A stretch of DNA of 64,000 nucleotides. Source: Klebsiella pneumoniae (GTDB lineage Bacteria; Pseudomonadota; Gammaproteobacteria; Pseudomonadales; UBA5518). A program made the position numbers and the translations under genes. Under the pieces are notes generated by a model that worked only from the letters and a program-made list of their open reading frames with translations, was not told where the DNA came from and did no database searches. Positions 8,560 to 16,266 of the stretch are shown in pieces (position 1 is the first letter of the stretch; each line of letters begins with the position of its first letter). The stretch is taken from NCBI GenBank assembly GCA_945862145.1, contig CAMAXE010000018.1:1-64000 (forward strand), given 5' to 3'.

Positions 8560-9432
8560 ATGGGAGTGTCGGCACTGGGCTACGTGGCCCTCAACGTGTC
8601 GCAACCGGCCCGGTGGGTCGAGTTCGCGACGGGTCTTTTTGGTGTGGAAGTGCGCAAGCGCGCCAAGGGCAAGGCCCTCGATCTGCGTATCGATGAGCGC
8701 CATCACCGTTTCACGCTATATCCCGCGAAGACCGACTCGATGGCGGCGCTCGGCTGGGAAGTGGCGACCATGACCGATCTGGAGGCGCTGGCCGAGTCGC
8801 TGCGCGCCGAAGGCATCGAGGTTGCAGCGGGCAGTGCCTCACTCTGCGAGGAGCGCAAGGTGCGCGCGCTTTACAGCTTTCATGAACCGCACATCGGCGT
8901 TCCCACCGAGATCTTTTACGGGGCGCTGGTGTCGAACACGCCCTGGGTGCCGAGCCGTGGGGTTTCCGGCTACACCACCGGCAACGGTCTTGGCCTTGGC
9001 CATGTCGTCTACTGGGTGAAGGACCTGGCTGCCTCCATCGCGTTCTATGAGCGCGTGATGGGGTTCCGGATCTCCGACACCATCGCCTGGGACGACAACG
9101 ACGCGATCTTCATGCACTGCAACCCCCGCCACCACTCGCTTGCGCTGGTGGCCGAGGCGCCAGGCCGTCCGGGCGGCCGACTTAACCACATCATGCTCGA
9201 GGCCCGCACGCTTGATGACGTGGGCTATGGCTTCGATATCGCCAAGGACATGAAGATCCCGATGATCTTCGAGATGGGCAAGCACACCAACGATCATATG
9301 CACTCGTTCTATGTGGTCACGCCCTCGGGCTTTGGCATGGAGTACGGGTTTGGCGGACGCCTGATCGGCGAGAACTGGGAAGTCCGCCACTACGACCAGC
9401 CGATGCTCTGGGGACATCGGCCACCCGCATGA
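8560..9432 (+). CDS. BphC-type extradiol ring-cleavage dioxygenase
   Basis: The protein has 290 residues, the size of two-domain type I extradiol dioxygenases such as 2,3-dihydroxybiphenyl 1,2-dioxygenase. Both domains are VOC folds, and the C-terminal one is catalytic: the Fe(II) ligands His148 (GLGHVV), His210 (RLNHIML) and Glu261 (GMEYGFG) fall almost exactly where BphC has 146, 210 and 260. The FHCN-RHH-type stretch and TLDDVGY are also BphC-like. A strong ribosome site GGGGAGGAAGG precedes the ATG. It cleaves a catechol-type intermediate adjacent to a hydroxyl, giving the substrate of the upstream hydrolase. Its stop overlaps the amidase start as ATGA. Confidence 0.92.
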   Translation: MGVSALGYVALNVSQPARWVEFATGLFGVEVRKRAKGKALDLRIDERHHRFTLYPAKTDSMAALGWEVATMTDLEALAESLRAEGIEVAAGSASLCEERKVRALYSFHEPHIGVPTEIFYGALVSNTPWVPSRGVSGYTTGNGLGLGHVVYWVKDLAASIAFYERVMGFRISDTIAWDDNDAIFMHCNPRHHSLALVAEAPGRPGGRLNHIMLEARTLDDVGYGFDIAKDMKIPMIFEMGKHTNDHMHSFYVVTPSGFGMEYGFGGRLIGENWEVRHYDQPMLWGHRPPA

Positions 9433-10739
9433 GCACGTCACCGGGCCCCGCGCGGCTCGGCGCTGTCGAGGCGGCGTCCGCCATTGCCGCAGGGACGCTC
9501 GGTGTTGGGGAATTTCTCAGCGCGCTGATGGCGAGGATCGACGCGCGCGACGCTGAGATTAGCGCATGGGCTTACCTCGATACCGAGGGCGCCTGGTCAC
9601 AGGCGCGCGCACTCGATCGCCACCCCGCCAGGGGCCCGCTCCACGGTGTGCCGGTGGCGGTGAAGGATGTGATCGATGTGCAGGGCATCCCCTCGGCTTA
9701 CGGGAGCCCTGCCTTTGTGGCCAATGTCCCCCAGCGCGATGCCGCCTGTGTGGCGCGCCTGCGTCGGGCGGGCGCGCTGATCCTCGGCAAGACCGTCACG
9801 GCCGAGTTTGCTACCTACTCCCCCGGTCCGACCCGCAATCCGCGCGATCCTTCCCGCACGCCAGGCGGCTCCTCTAGCGGTTCGGCTGCCGCAGTGGCGG
9901 ATTGCCAAGTGCCGCTCGCGCTCGGCACCCAGACCGCAGGCTCGGTGATACGTCCCGCGAGTTTCTGCGGAGTTTTCGGCTTCAAGCCGAGTTTCGGGCG
10001 CTACGAGATCGAGGGCATGCTGCCCACGGCGCCCAGTCTCGACACGCTGGGCACCTTCGCGCGCTCCGTCGCTGACATCGCCCTTCTCGATGCCGTGCTT
10101 GCCGACGAGGCGCATATGGGGCTTCCGGCACCCCGCGTGACCGGCATTGCCATTTGTCGCAGTCCGGTCTGGCAGCAGGCATCGCCCGACATGCGTCGCG
10201 CGCTGGAGGATGCCGGCGTGCGGCTCGCGCAGGCGGGCGCAAACGTTCGCGAACTTGATCTCGGTGCGCAGTTTGAAGGCCTTGCCGAGGCGCAGGCCGT
10301 GCTGCACCGCCACGAGGCCTTTCGCTGCCTGGGCGAGATACGCCGCAGCAAGGCCGATCAGGTGAGCGAGGTCTTCCGTAATTTCATCGACGCCGGAGCG
10401 CGGGTGACTGCGGCCGAATACGCCGCGGCGCTTGCGGTGCAGTCTTCCTGCCGCATCGCCTTCGAGGACGTGCTCGGGCCCGACGAACTGCTGCTCACGC
10501 CCGGCGCGCCCGGCGTGGCGCCCCCGGGCGTGGCGGCCACGGGTGATCCCGCGTTCAACCGCATCTGGACCGCACTCGGCGTTCCCTGCCTTGGCTTTCC
10601 GGCTGCGCTCGATATGGCGGGAATGCCGCTCGGTTTGCAGTGGGTAGGCCGCGCCGGCGGCGATCGTGCCCTGCTCGCAGCCGCTGACGGGCTCTGCCTG
10701 CTGCTGGGTGCTCCGCAACGCATTCCCTTCAACGATTGA
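9429..10739 (+). CDS. Amidase-signature family hydrolase
   Basis: This 436-residue enzyme carries the amidase signature with its Ser-cisSer-Lys triad: Lys79 in VAVKDVID, the serine-rich GGSSSGS near 146-152, and nucleophile Ser172 in TAGSVIRPAS. The length and KPSFGRY segment are usual for bacterial amidases. It overlaps the dioxygenase gene by ATGA and is therefore part of the ring-cleavage operon. Hydrolysis of an amide or carbamate in the pathway would fit a nitrogen-containing substrate or ring-fission product. The exact substrate cannot be told: this family also includes glutamyl-amidotransferase subunits, but no gatB/C partner is present. Confidence 0.88.
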   Translation: MSTSPGPARLGAVEAASAIAAGTLGVGEFLSALMARIDARDAEISAWAYLDTEGAWSQARALDRHPARGPLHGVPVAVKDVIDVQGIPSAYGSPAFVANVPQRDAACVARLRRAGALILGKTVTAEFATYSPGPTRNPRDPSRTPGGSSSGSAAAVADCQVPLALGTQTAGSVIRPASFCGVFGFKPSFGRYEIEGMLPTAPSLDTLGTFARSVADIALLDAVLADEAHMGLPAPRVTGIAICRSPVWQQASPDMRRALEDAGVRLAQAGANVRELDLGAQFEGLAEAQAVLHRHEAFRCLGEIRRSKADQVSEVFRNFIDAGARVTAAEYAAALAVQSSCRIAFEDVLGPDELLLTPGAPGVAPPGVAATGDPAFNRIWTALGVPCLGFPAALDMAGMPLGLQWVGRAGGDRALLAAADGLCLLLGAPQRIPFND

Positions 10740-10758
10740 CCGGTACTCCGGAGACGCC

Positions 10759-12084
10759 ATGGAACCGACCGTCCAGAAGCCCTTGAGCGAAGAACAGCAG
10801 CGCCATTACGAGACGGCCTGCGCGCGCCTCGATGCCGGACGCCTCAAGCGCCTGCTGTTCGACATCACCAATATCCACAGCCCGACGGGTGCCACCCGGC
10901 AGGTCTGCGAGTACCTCGCGGCCCATATGCAGGACGTCGGCCTGAAGGCCCGCTATCACCCGATGAGCGAGATATCCGGCAATGTGCTGGGTGAAAGGCG
11001 TGGATCCGGTGGCGGTGCCACCCTGCTGCTCTATGCGCCGATCGACACGCACCTTGAAGGCGACGAGACCGACTTCCCGTGGGCCGGGCCCCGGCAGTAC
11101 GTAGATCTGAAGCCCGAGGCGAAGGAAGTCGGCGACTGGATCTACGGACTGGGTTCCTCGAACCCGAAGGCGATGGTCGCCACGCTCACCGAAATCAGCA
11201 CCGCGCTGATCGAGTCAGGCGTGCCCATCAAGGGCGATCTCAATCTCGGCTTTGCCGACGGCGGCATGCCGGTCACTATCCCGCAGCGCAACAACGCCGG
11301 CATGTCGAACGGTGTCCATCACCTGTTGAACCGCGGCATGGCGCCGGATTTCGCGATCATCATGAAGCCGTGGAACTGGGTCTATCACGAGGAGCCCGGG
11401 ATGGGCTGGTTCCGCGTGACGGTGAAGGGCACGCTGGGCTATGCGGGCGTACCGCGCGGCCTGCCGGAGTTCCGTAGTTCCGTGGTTCCCGCCGCCACGC
11501 TCATTCCCGAGCTCGAGCAGTGGTTGATCGAGTACGCCGAGCGCAACACCTCGGGCGTCATTCAGCCGCATGGCTGGATCGCGGGCGTGCGTTCGGGGTG
11601 GCCGGAGCGTCCGGCGTTTCCGTCCGCGGCCACCGAGGTATTTCTCGATGTGCGCATCAATCCGCGCACCACGCCGGGCGAGGTGAAATCACAGTTCGCC
11701 GGGTTCATCGAGGGCTTCCGCGCGCGGCACCCGGACATCGATCTCGACTGGGAGATGTACGGCTCGGCCCCGGGCGGTAGCACCGATCCCGGCAACTGGA
11801 TTATCCAGAGTGCGCGGCGCGGCTGGGAGCATATCGAGGAGCGTGCGTACTCCAAGCCCGACATGCTCGCAGGCCAGACCGATGGCGCGGCGCTGCGGCG
11901 TCTCGGGGTGCCCACGGCGCGTATGGGCTGGCCGTGGCCGGCACAGGGTTCGCCCGAACCCATCGCCGAAGGCCTGGGCGGCATGGGTGCCACTTACATT
12001 CCCGATCTCATGCCCTGCGCGCGCAAGATCATGTATGCCGTGATCGACACGCTGACCCGCCCGCGCGGGGATCTGGGGCTGTAA
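10759..12084 (+). CDS. M20-family protein lacking metal ligands
   Basis: The 441-residue sequence follows the M20 di-zinc peptidase fold from end to end, including a dimerisation-like insert and a C-terminal catalytic-like half. Compared with the intact M20 enzyme at 38744, every metal position differs. GHMD is APID, the bridging Asp of GRGAADNK becomes Asn (GLGSSNPK), GDEE becomes ADGG, the next Asp ligand is Lys (IIMKPW), and no histidine matches the last ligand. It lies 19 bases behind the amidase in the same operon. It may be a non-catalytic partner, or it may use other chemistry. The reading frame is intact, so it is not a decaying gene. Confidence 0.8.
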   Translation: MEPTVQKPLSEEQQRHYETACARLDAGRLKRLLFDITNIHSPTGATRQVCEYLAAHMQDVGLKARYHPMSEISGNVLGERRGSGGGATLLLYAPIDTHLEGDETDFPWAGPRQYVDLKPEAKEVGDWIYGLGSSNPKAMVATLTEISTALIESGVPIKGDLNLGFADGGMPVTIPQRNNAGMSNGVHHLLNRGMAPDFAIIMKPWNWVYHEEPGMGWFRVTVKGTLGYAGVPRGLPEFRSSVVPAATLIPELEQWLIEYAERNTSGVIQPHGWIAGVRSGWPERPAFPSAATEVFLDVRINPRTTPGEVKSQFAGFIEGFRARHPDIDLDWEMYGSAPGGSTDPGNWIIQSARRGWEHIEERAYSKPDMLAGQTDGAALRRLGVPTARMGWPWPAQGSPEPIAEGLGGMGATYIPDLMPCARKIMYAVIDTLTRPRGDLGL

Positions 12085-12113
12085 TCGCGGAGTGAGGCCG
12101 TTGCGCTTTGCGC

Positions 12114-12325
12114 TGCGGCATCCTGCGCTTCGCTTTGCAGCACTTGCGCTTCGCGTAGCGTTGCAGCACCTGCGCTTAGCGTTGCAGCACCCGCGCTTCG
12201 CGCTGCAGCACCCGCGCTTCGCGTAGCGTTGCAGCACCTGCGCTTAGCGTTGCAGCACCCGCGCTTCGCGTTGCAGCACCTGCGCTTAGCGTTGCAGCAC
12301 CCGCGCTTCGCGCTGCGTGGCCTCG
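12114..12325. repeat. Array of about 21-bp GC-rich tandem repeats
   Basis: The stretch is built from imperfect copies of a 21-bp unit of the form TTGCAGCACCYGCGCTTMGCG. Some copies have an extra GTAGCG, which makes them 27 bp. Units contain short self-complementary pieces such as GCGCTTCGCG, so the array could fold. Because the basic unit is a multiple of three, the minus strand has long open frames of repeated Cys-Cys-Asn-Ala-Lys-Arg type, which I do not regard as genes. It occupies the spacer between the ring-cleavage operon and the convergent oxidoreductase gene. Confidence 0.8.
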
Positions 12326-12471
12326 CGTCTCGCTCACGCCGCTGCACATCCCTGTGCAGCGGCTGCCTGCATCCGTTAAATCGTTCCCGACGATTTCACG
12401 GATGAAGGCCGCTCCCCGCGTGACCACGCAGCGCGAAGCGCTCGATCCGGGCGTGTTGCGAATCCCTCCGC

Positions 12472-12595
12472 GTAGGAGCGGGCCATGCCCGCGAAATTGC
12501 CCCCGTAGGAGCGAGCCATGCCCGCGACATTCCTCCGCGTAGGAGCGGGCCATGCCCGCGACATCTCCCCGGGTGGAGGCGAGCCATGCCCGCGA
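12472..12595. repeat. Four REP-like hairpins, about 33-bp spacing
   Basis: Copies of GTAGGAGCGGGCCATGCCCG-type hairpins occur at 12472-12494, 12505-12527, 12539-12561 and 12573-12595. The second and fourth have GCGAGC in place of GCGGGC, and the fourth begins GTGGAGGC. Spacing is 33-34 bp against 49 bp in the array at 1-357, and the second palindrome of that array is absent here. The repeats end just before the 3' end of the minus-strand oxidoreductase gene, a typical intergenic REP position. No REP-associated transposase gene is in the window. Confidence 0.85.
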
Positions 12596-12623
12596 CACTG
12601 AGCTGTGAATGACCCGCGTCCGC

Positions 12624-13625
12624 TCAGGCCTCGATGACGAGCTTCCCGAAATGCAGGCCGCGCGGCAGCGCGGCGTAGGCGAGCGAGGCCTCGTCGAAGC
12701 TGAAGCGCGTGTCGATCACTGGCGATATCCCGTGCAGGTCGATGGCGCGATTCATCGCGATGAAATCCTCGCGGTGCCCCACTGTGATGCCGCAGAGACG
12801 GATGTGGCGGAACAGCATGTGGCGCAGCGAGATGTGCGCCTCCAGGCCCGAGAGCACGCCGATCACCGAGATATGACCGCCCACCGCCACGCAGCGCAGC
12901 GACTGCTCGAGCGTATCGGCGCCTCCCAATTCGACGACCACGTCAACGCCCGCGCCGCCGGTGATCTCCATCACCCGTGATGCCCAGTCGGTGGTTTCGC
13001 GGTAGTTGACGAGGTGGTTTGCTCCCATCTCCCGGGCGCGCTCAAGCTTTGCCTCGCTGCCTGAAATCACCGTGATCTCTGCGCCCGCCATGCGCGCGAA
13101 CTGCAGCGCGAAGGTGGCAACGCCGCCGGTACCCTGCACCAGCACGTGCTGTCCCGAGCGCAGATTGCCCTCGGTGAAGAGCGCTGACCACGCGGTGAGC
13201 GCCGCGCAGGGCAGGGTGGCTGCCTCGGCAAAATCAAGCGTTGTGGGCTTGGCCACCAGCGCCGTTGCCGGCAGGCAGAGGTACTCTGCCAGCATGCCGT
13301 CGTGCTCGCAGCCCAGCGACACGGCGTGGTTTGCCGCGGTGGCAGGGCCTGCCTGCCAGTTGGCGTAAAAACAGCTCACTGCCGCGTCACCCGGCGCAAA
13401 GCCATGCACGCCATGGCCCACGGCCTCGACCACGCCGGCACCGTCCGACAGGGGAATCACGCCGTGTTTGTTCGGATACACGCCGGCGAGGATGGCGATA
13501 TCGCGGTAGTTGACCGATGCGGCCTCAAGCCGCAGCAGCACCTCACCCGCACCGGGTGTGGGTACTGGCTCGTCCATGCGCTGCAGTCCGTCGGCGCCGC
13601 TCGCAACCAGCCTGTAGGTTTTCAT
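12624..13625 (-). CDS. Zinc-independent MDR-family alcohol dehydrogenase / quinone reductase-like
   Basis: This 333-residue NAD(P)H-dependent oxidoreductase has a GroES-like N-terminal half (SVNYRDIAILAG, GAGVVEAVG) and a Rossmann half with VQGTGGVATFALQFAR. The catalytic and structural zinc cysteines of classical alcohol dehydrogenases are not at their usual places, so it is the quinone-reductase/enoyl-reductase branch. It is last in a minus-strand run after the MarR gene (13-bp gap) and racemase-like gene. The start ATG has GAGGAAG upstream. It probably reduces or oxidises an intermediate of that small cluster; substrate unknown. Confidence 0.85.
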   Translation of the reverse strand: MKTYRLVASGADGLQRMDEPVPTPGAGEVLLRLEAASVNYRDIAILAGVYPNKHGVIPLSDGAGVVEAVGHGVHGFAPGDAAVSCFYANWQAGPATAANHAVSLGCEHDGMLAEYLCLPATALVAKPTTLDFAEAATLPCAALTAWSALFTEGNLRSGQHVLVQGTGGVATFALQFARMAGAEITVISGSEAKLERAREMGANHLVNYRETTDWASRVMEITGGAGVDVVVELGGADTLEQSLRCVAVGGHISVIGVLSGLEAHISLRHMLFRHIRLCGITVGHREDFIAMNRAIDLHGISPVIDTRFSFDEASLAYAALPRGLHFGKLVIEA

Positions 13626-13638
13626 GTGCGTAACTTCC

Positions 13639-14163
13639 TCAAAGATCGTGGTTGAAGGCTGCCGCGTTGCGGGCCGATTCCTCGTAGATTCCCGTCATGA
13701 TCGAGAGCGTCTGAGCCGCTTTCTCCGTGCGTTGGTCGATGTCGGCGAGCGCGCGCAAGTTCTTGATGAGCATCTCGGTGCGTATCTTGGCGTACTCGTC
13801 GGTGATCTGGGTGCCGCGGTCAGTGATCTCGTAGACGATGTTCTTGGTGCCTTTTTCCTTTTTCTTGCGGACCAGACCCTCGGACTCGAGTTTGCGCAGG
13901 CTGTACTGGATATTGGGCATATCGTCGCGGTTGACGAGACGCGCGATGGTGGCGGTGCTCTTCGGGCGGTCCTGCATGCGAATCACGTGCAGGATCACGT
14001 GTTCGCTGTACTTCAGCCCCGATGAGCCGGTCAGCTCCCCGATGGTGATCATCCACCGCGTGAAGGCCTCCTGGAAACGGATCACTGAATACTCGAGCTC
14101 GGTGATGGTCAGCTCGGTCTCGTCCTTGGCAAGGTGCCAGTGCCGGTAATAGCGCGATTCCAT
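13639..14163 (-). CDS. MarR/winged-helix transcriptional regulator
   Basis: This 174-residue protein has a winged-helix core: a helix pair around SEHVILHVI and a recognition helix around NRDDMPNIQYSLRKLE. A basic wing with VRKKKEKGTKN and a long C-terminal helix for dimerisation complete a MarR-type layout. It sits 11 bp after the racemase-family gene and 13 bp before the oxidoreductase gene in one transcription unit, so it most likely regulates this catabolic set. Start is the ATG at 14163; the longer in-frame extension overlaps the racemase-family gene and is rejected. Confidence 0.85.
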   Translation of the reverse strand: MESRYYRHWHLAKDETELTITELEYSVIRFQEAFTRWMITIGELTGSSGLKYSEHVILHVIRMQDRPKSTATIARLVNRDDMPNIQYSLRKLESEGLVRKKKEKGTKNIVYEITDRGTQITDEYAKIRTEMLIKNLRALADIDQRTEKAAQTLSIMTGIYEESARNAAAFNHDL

Positions 14164-14174
14164 GCTGGCGTGCC

Positions 14175-14939
14175 TCAGAACACCGAGGGGACGCTGGCGA
14201 GCAGGTTGTCTGCCGTGCGAGCGGGCGAGGGGTAGGCGCGCTTGCTGTGGCTCAGACCGAGATCGAGCAGGGTCTCGCACAGCTTGAAGGCCACCAGCCC
14301 GGGATTGATCAGCGGCACCTCGAGACGCTCGCGCAGCCAGGCGTGGGATTGGTGCATGGTGGTGGAGCCGAGAATCAGCACGTCTGCGCCGTCTTCGTCG
14401 ATGGCGCGGCGGCACTCCCGGAGCAGCTTGTCGAAGACGATCTCCTCCTTGCCAGCCAACAGTTCCGCGGTGTCGGGCCGAGTGTCGATGTGACGGAGTG
14501 ACGCCACGCGTTCCTTCAGCCCGGTCTCGCGGGCGGTTTTTTCGTACATCCAGAACCACTCGGGCCACATCGTGACCACGGAAAAGCGCCGCCCGAGCAT
14601 GGCGGCCATGTGGAAGGACGCCTGTGCCGGCCCCACCACGGGGATCGAGAGCCGCGAACGCAGAGCGTGCAGCCCCGAGTCGCTCATCGAGTTGATGCAA
14701 ACCGCCGCGTAGCCTTCGTCCTCGGCCGTGGCTCCGGCCTCCAGCACGAAAACATCCGAGAGTGCGCCCTCGTAGAGGGAATCGAGGATGGCAGCACCGT
14801 TGCGGGTGCCGAAAAAGTCCACCGTCACGCCGGGGCGCAGCAGCGAGGGCGGGATCTGTGCCGCGAAGGCGGGCAGCGCCTGCGGTGGGATCGGGATCGG
14901 CAACAGCATCTTGATGCGTGTGCTGGCGGTCTCGCTCAC
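14175..14939 (-). CDS. Asp/Glu/hydantoin racemase superfamily protein
   Basis: The 254-residue protein has the two-lobed racemase fold signature. The first catalytic cysteine is present in AAVCINSMSDSG. At the second catalytic position, where most members have GC(T/A), this one reads LGSTTMH with serine. The family includes hydantoin and aspartate racemases, maleate cis-trans isomerase and arylmalonate decarboxylase; the last uses only one cysteine. A GTG start at 14939 with AGGAG upstream is chosen over a longer frame. It is followed by a MarR gene, a pairing common in catabolic clusters. A single-cysteine isomerase, decarboxylase or lyase is more likely than a true racemase. Confidence 0.8.
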   Translation of the reverse strand: MSETASTRIKMLLPIPIPPQALPAFAAQIPPSLLRPGVTVDFFGTRNGAAILDSLYEGALSDVFVLEAGATAEDEGYAAVCINSMSDSGLHALRSRLSIPVVGPAQASFHMAAMLGRRFSVVTMWPEWFWMYEKTARETGLKERVASLRHIDTRPDTAELLAGKEEIVFDKLLRECRRAIDEDGADVLILGSTTMHQSHAWLRERLEVPLINPGLVAFKLCETLLDLGLSHSKRAYPSPARTADNLLASVPSVF

Positions 14940-15244
14940 GGGGTGTTCTCCTGGCTTTGACTGCGAGGTTTTCCGGTGCTGCGCCGCAGCGCCGGGAGTG
15001 GCCTCCAGCCTAGCAGGCGACACCCGCAAAACCAATGCGATGAGCGCGTTTCAGTGCATCTCGGGCGCGCACTAAACGGGCGCTGTGCAGGCCCGTTCCT
15101 GCTGCACCAGCAGCACCTCGGGCGCGAGTTTCGCTGGCAGGACTGATATAGCCACGGGAGTCCGCCAGAGTGGTTGCCCGCACAGAGAGGCGCTCAGGTG
15201 TTCGTGGCGCTCGCCGTAGCACGGGTCGAGCAGCGTGCACGTGC
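14940..15244. other. Intergenic region upstream of the racemase-family gene
   Basis: These 305 bases contain no supported gene. Two inverted repeats are visible: AACGGGC (15075-15081) with GCCCGTT (15091-15097), and TGCTGC-ACCA-GCAGCA (15100-15115). Neither is followed by a T run on the minus strand, so they are not convincing terminators. They may belong to the 3' end of the cyclase-family transcript or the promoter of the racemase-family gene. Confidence 0.5.
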
Positions 15245-16030
15245 TCACGCAGACGGCTCATCGATGATGGCTACCGCCCGCGTCCAGCCTGCGGAGGCTG
15301 CGCGGATCTTCACCGGGAAGCAGCTCACCGTGAACCCGCTTGCCGGCAGCGCCTCGAGGTTGTGGAGTTTCTCGAGGTGGCAGTAGCCGATTTCGCGACC
15401 CGCCTTGTGGCCCTCCCAGATCAGGCTGGCATCGCCGCTGGCGAGGTATTTTTCGCGCGTGTGAATGAAAGGCGCGTCCCAGCTCCAGGCATCGGTGCCG
15501 GTGAGGCGCACGCCGCGCTCGAGCAGGTACAGAGTGGCCTCGTGGCCTATCCCGCATCCGGCCGAGACGTAGTCGGGCTGGCCATAGCGCGCGCCGGCGC
15601 TGGTGTTCACCACCACGATCTCGAGCGGGCTCAGGTGATGGCCGATGCGCGCGAGTTCGGCTTCCACGTCGGCCGCGGTAACTACGTAGCCGTCGGGCAG
15701 GTGGCGGAAGTCGAGTTTAACGCCCGGCTGGAAGCACCATTCGAGTGGCACCTCGTCGATGGTGATGGCCCGCTCGCCCTTGTTCATGGTGCGTGCGAAG
15801 TGATAAGGCGCGTCCAAGTGGGTGCCGTTGTGCGTGATCAGTTCGATGCGCTCGATGGCCCAGGCCTCGCCGTCTGGCAGGTCTTCCTTGCGGAGGCCAG
15901 GAAAGAAACCCGCGATGTCGGGCACCGAACGATCGTGATCGATGTACTCGATGCGCGGCCGGTACGGCTCGGGATCCGAGACGACGTCGTTTTCGAGGAA
16001 GATCGAGATGTCCACGAAGCGTCGCGTCAT
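15245..16030 (-). CDS. Cyclase-family (kynurenine formamidase-like) metal-dependent hydrolase
   Basis: The 261-residue protein carries the family's metal-binding motif HNGTHLDAPYHF at about residues 67-78. The second half has a conserved GTDAWSWD and HKAGREIGYCHLEKL. Members hydrolyse amides, formyl groups or lactones, for instance kynurenine formamidase and isatin hydrolase. The ATG at 16030 has GGAGG upstream. It is divergent from the CoA-transferase gene and upstream, in transcription order, of the racemase-family gene; together they could process a ring-opened nitrogen or oxygen compound. Isatin hydrolase-type activity is plausible but not demonstrable from sequence. Confidence 0.85.
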   Translation of the reverse strand: MTRRFVDISIFLENDVVSDPEPYRPRIEYIDHDRSVPDIAGFFPGLRKEDLPDGEAWAIERIELITHNGTHLDAPYHFARTMNKGERAITIDEVPLEWCFQPGVKLDFRHLPDGYVVTAADVEAELARIGHHLSPLEIVVVNTSAGARYGQPDYVSAGCGIGHEATLYLLERGVRLTGTDAWSWDAPFIHTREKYLASGDASLIWEGHKAGREIGYCHLEKLHNLEALPASGFTVSCFPVKIRAASAGWTRAVAIIDEPSA

Positions 16031-16266
16031 GGGAAAGCCTCCGGGTGAATTCCACCCATTCTGGCGCCTGAGGCGACCCGGGCCAAGGCGACTCCCTAAA
16101 AACAGCAAACAAGATGGCGCGAGCATCGCAAGCGCTTCGGGCGGTGCCTTGCGCCGGTGGATCCACGCTGATCACGGATATCGCGCCCCACAGCCCGTTC
16201 GGCTGGGTGATAATCGCGCCCGCCGCGGCCCCTGGCCGCCACAACACAGCGTGCAGGAGAGACAAT

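Larger units (their letters stand above)
12085..12623. other. Repeat-filled intergenic spacer, no gene
   Basis: These 539 bases separate the plus-strand operon from a convergent minus-strand gene. They hold the 21-bp array, about 145 bases of unique sequence, and four REP-like hairpins. I see no coding sequence or clear T-tailed terminator; the REP hairpins may protect or end transcripts from both sides. Confidence 0.7.

Noticed and set aside
11689-12347. Minus-strand frames with repeated Cys-Cys-Asn-Ala-Lys-Arg units as a repeat protein
   Set aside because: They are translations of the 21-bp DNA array, which stays open because its unit is a multiple of three; no ribosome site or conserved start is visible.
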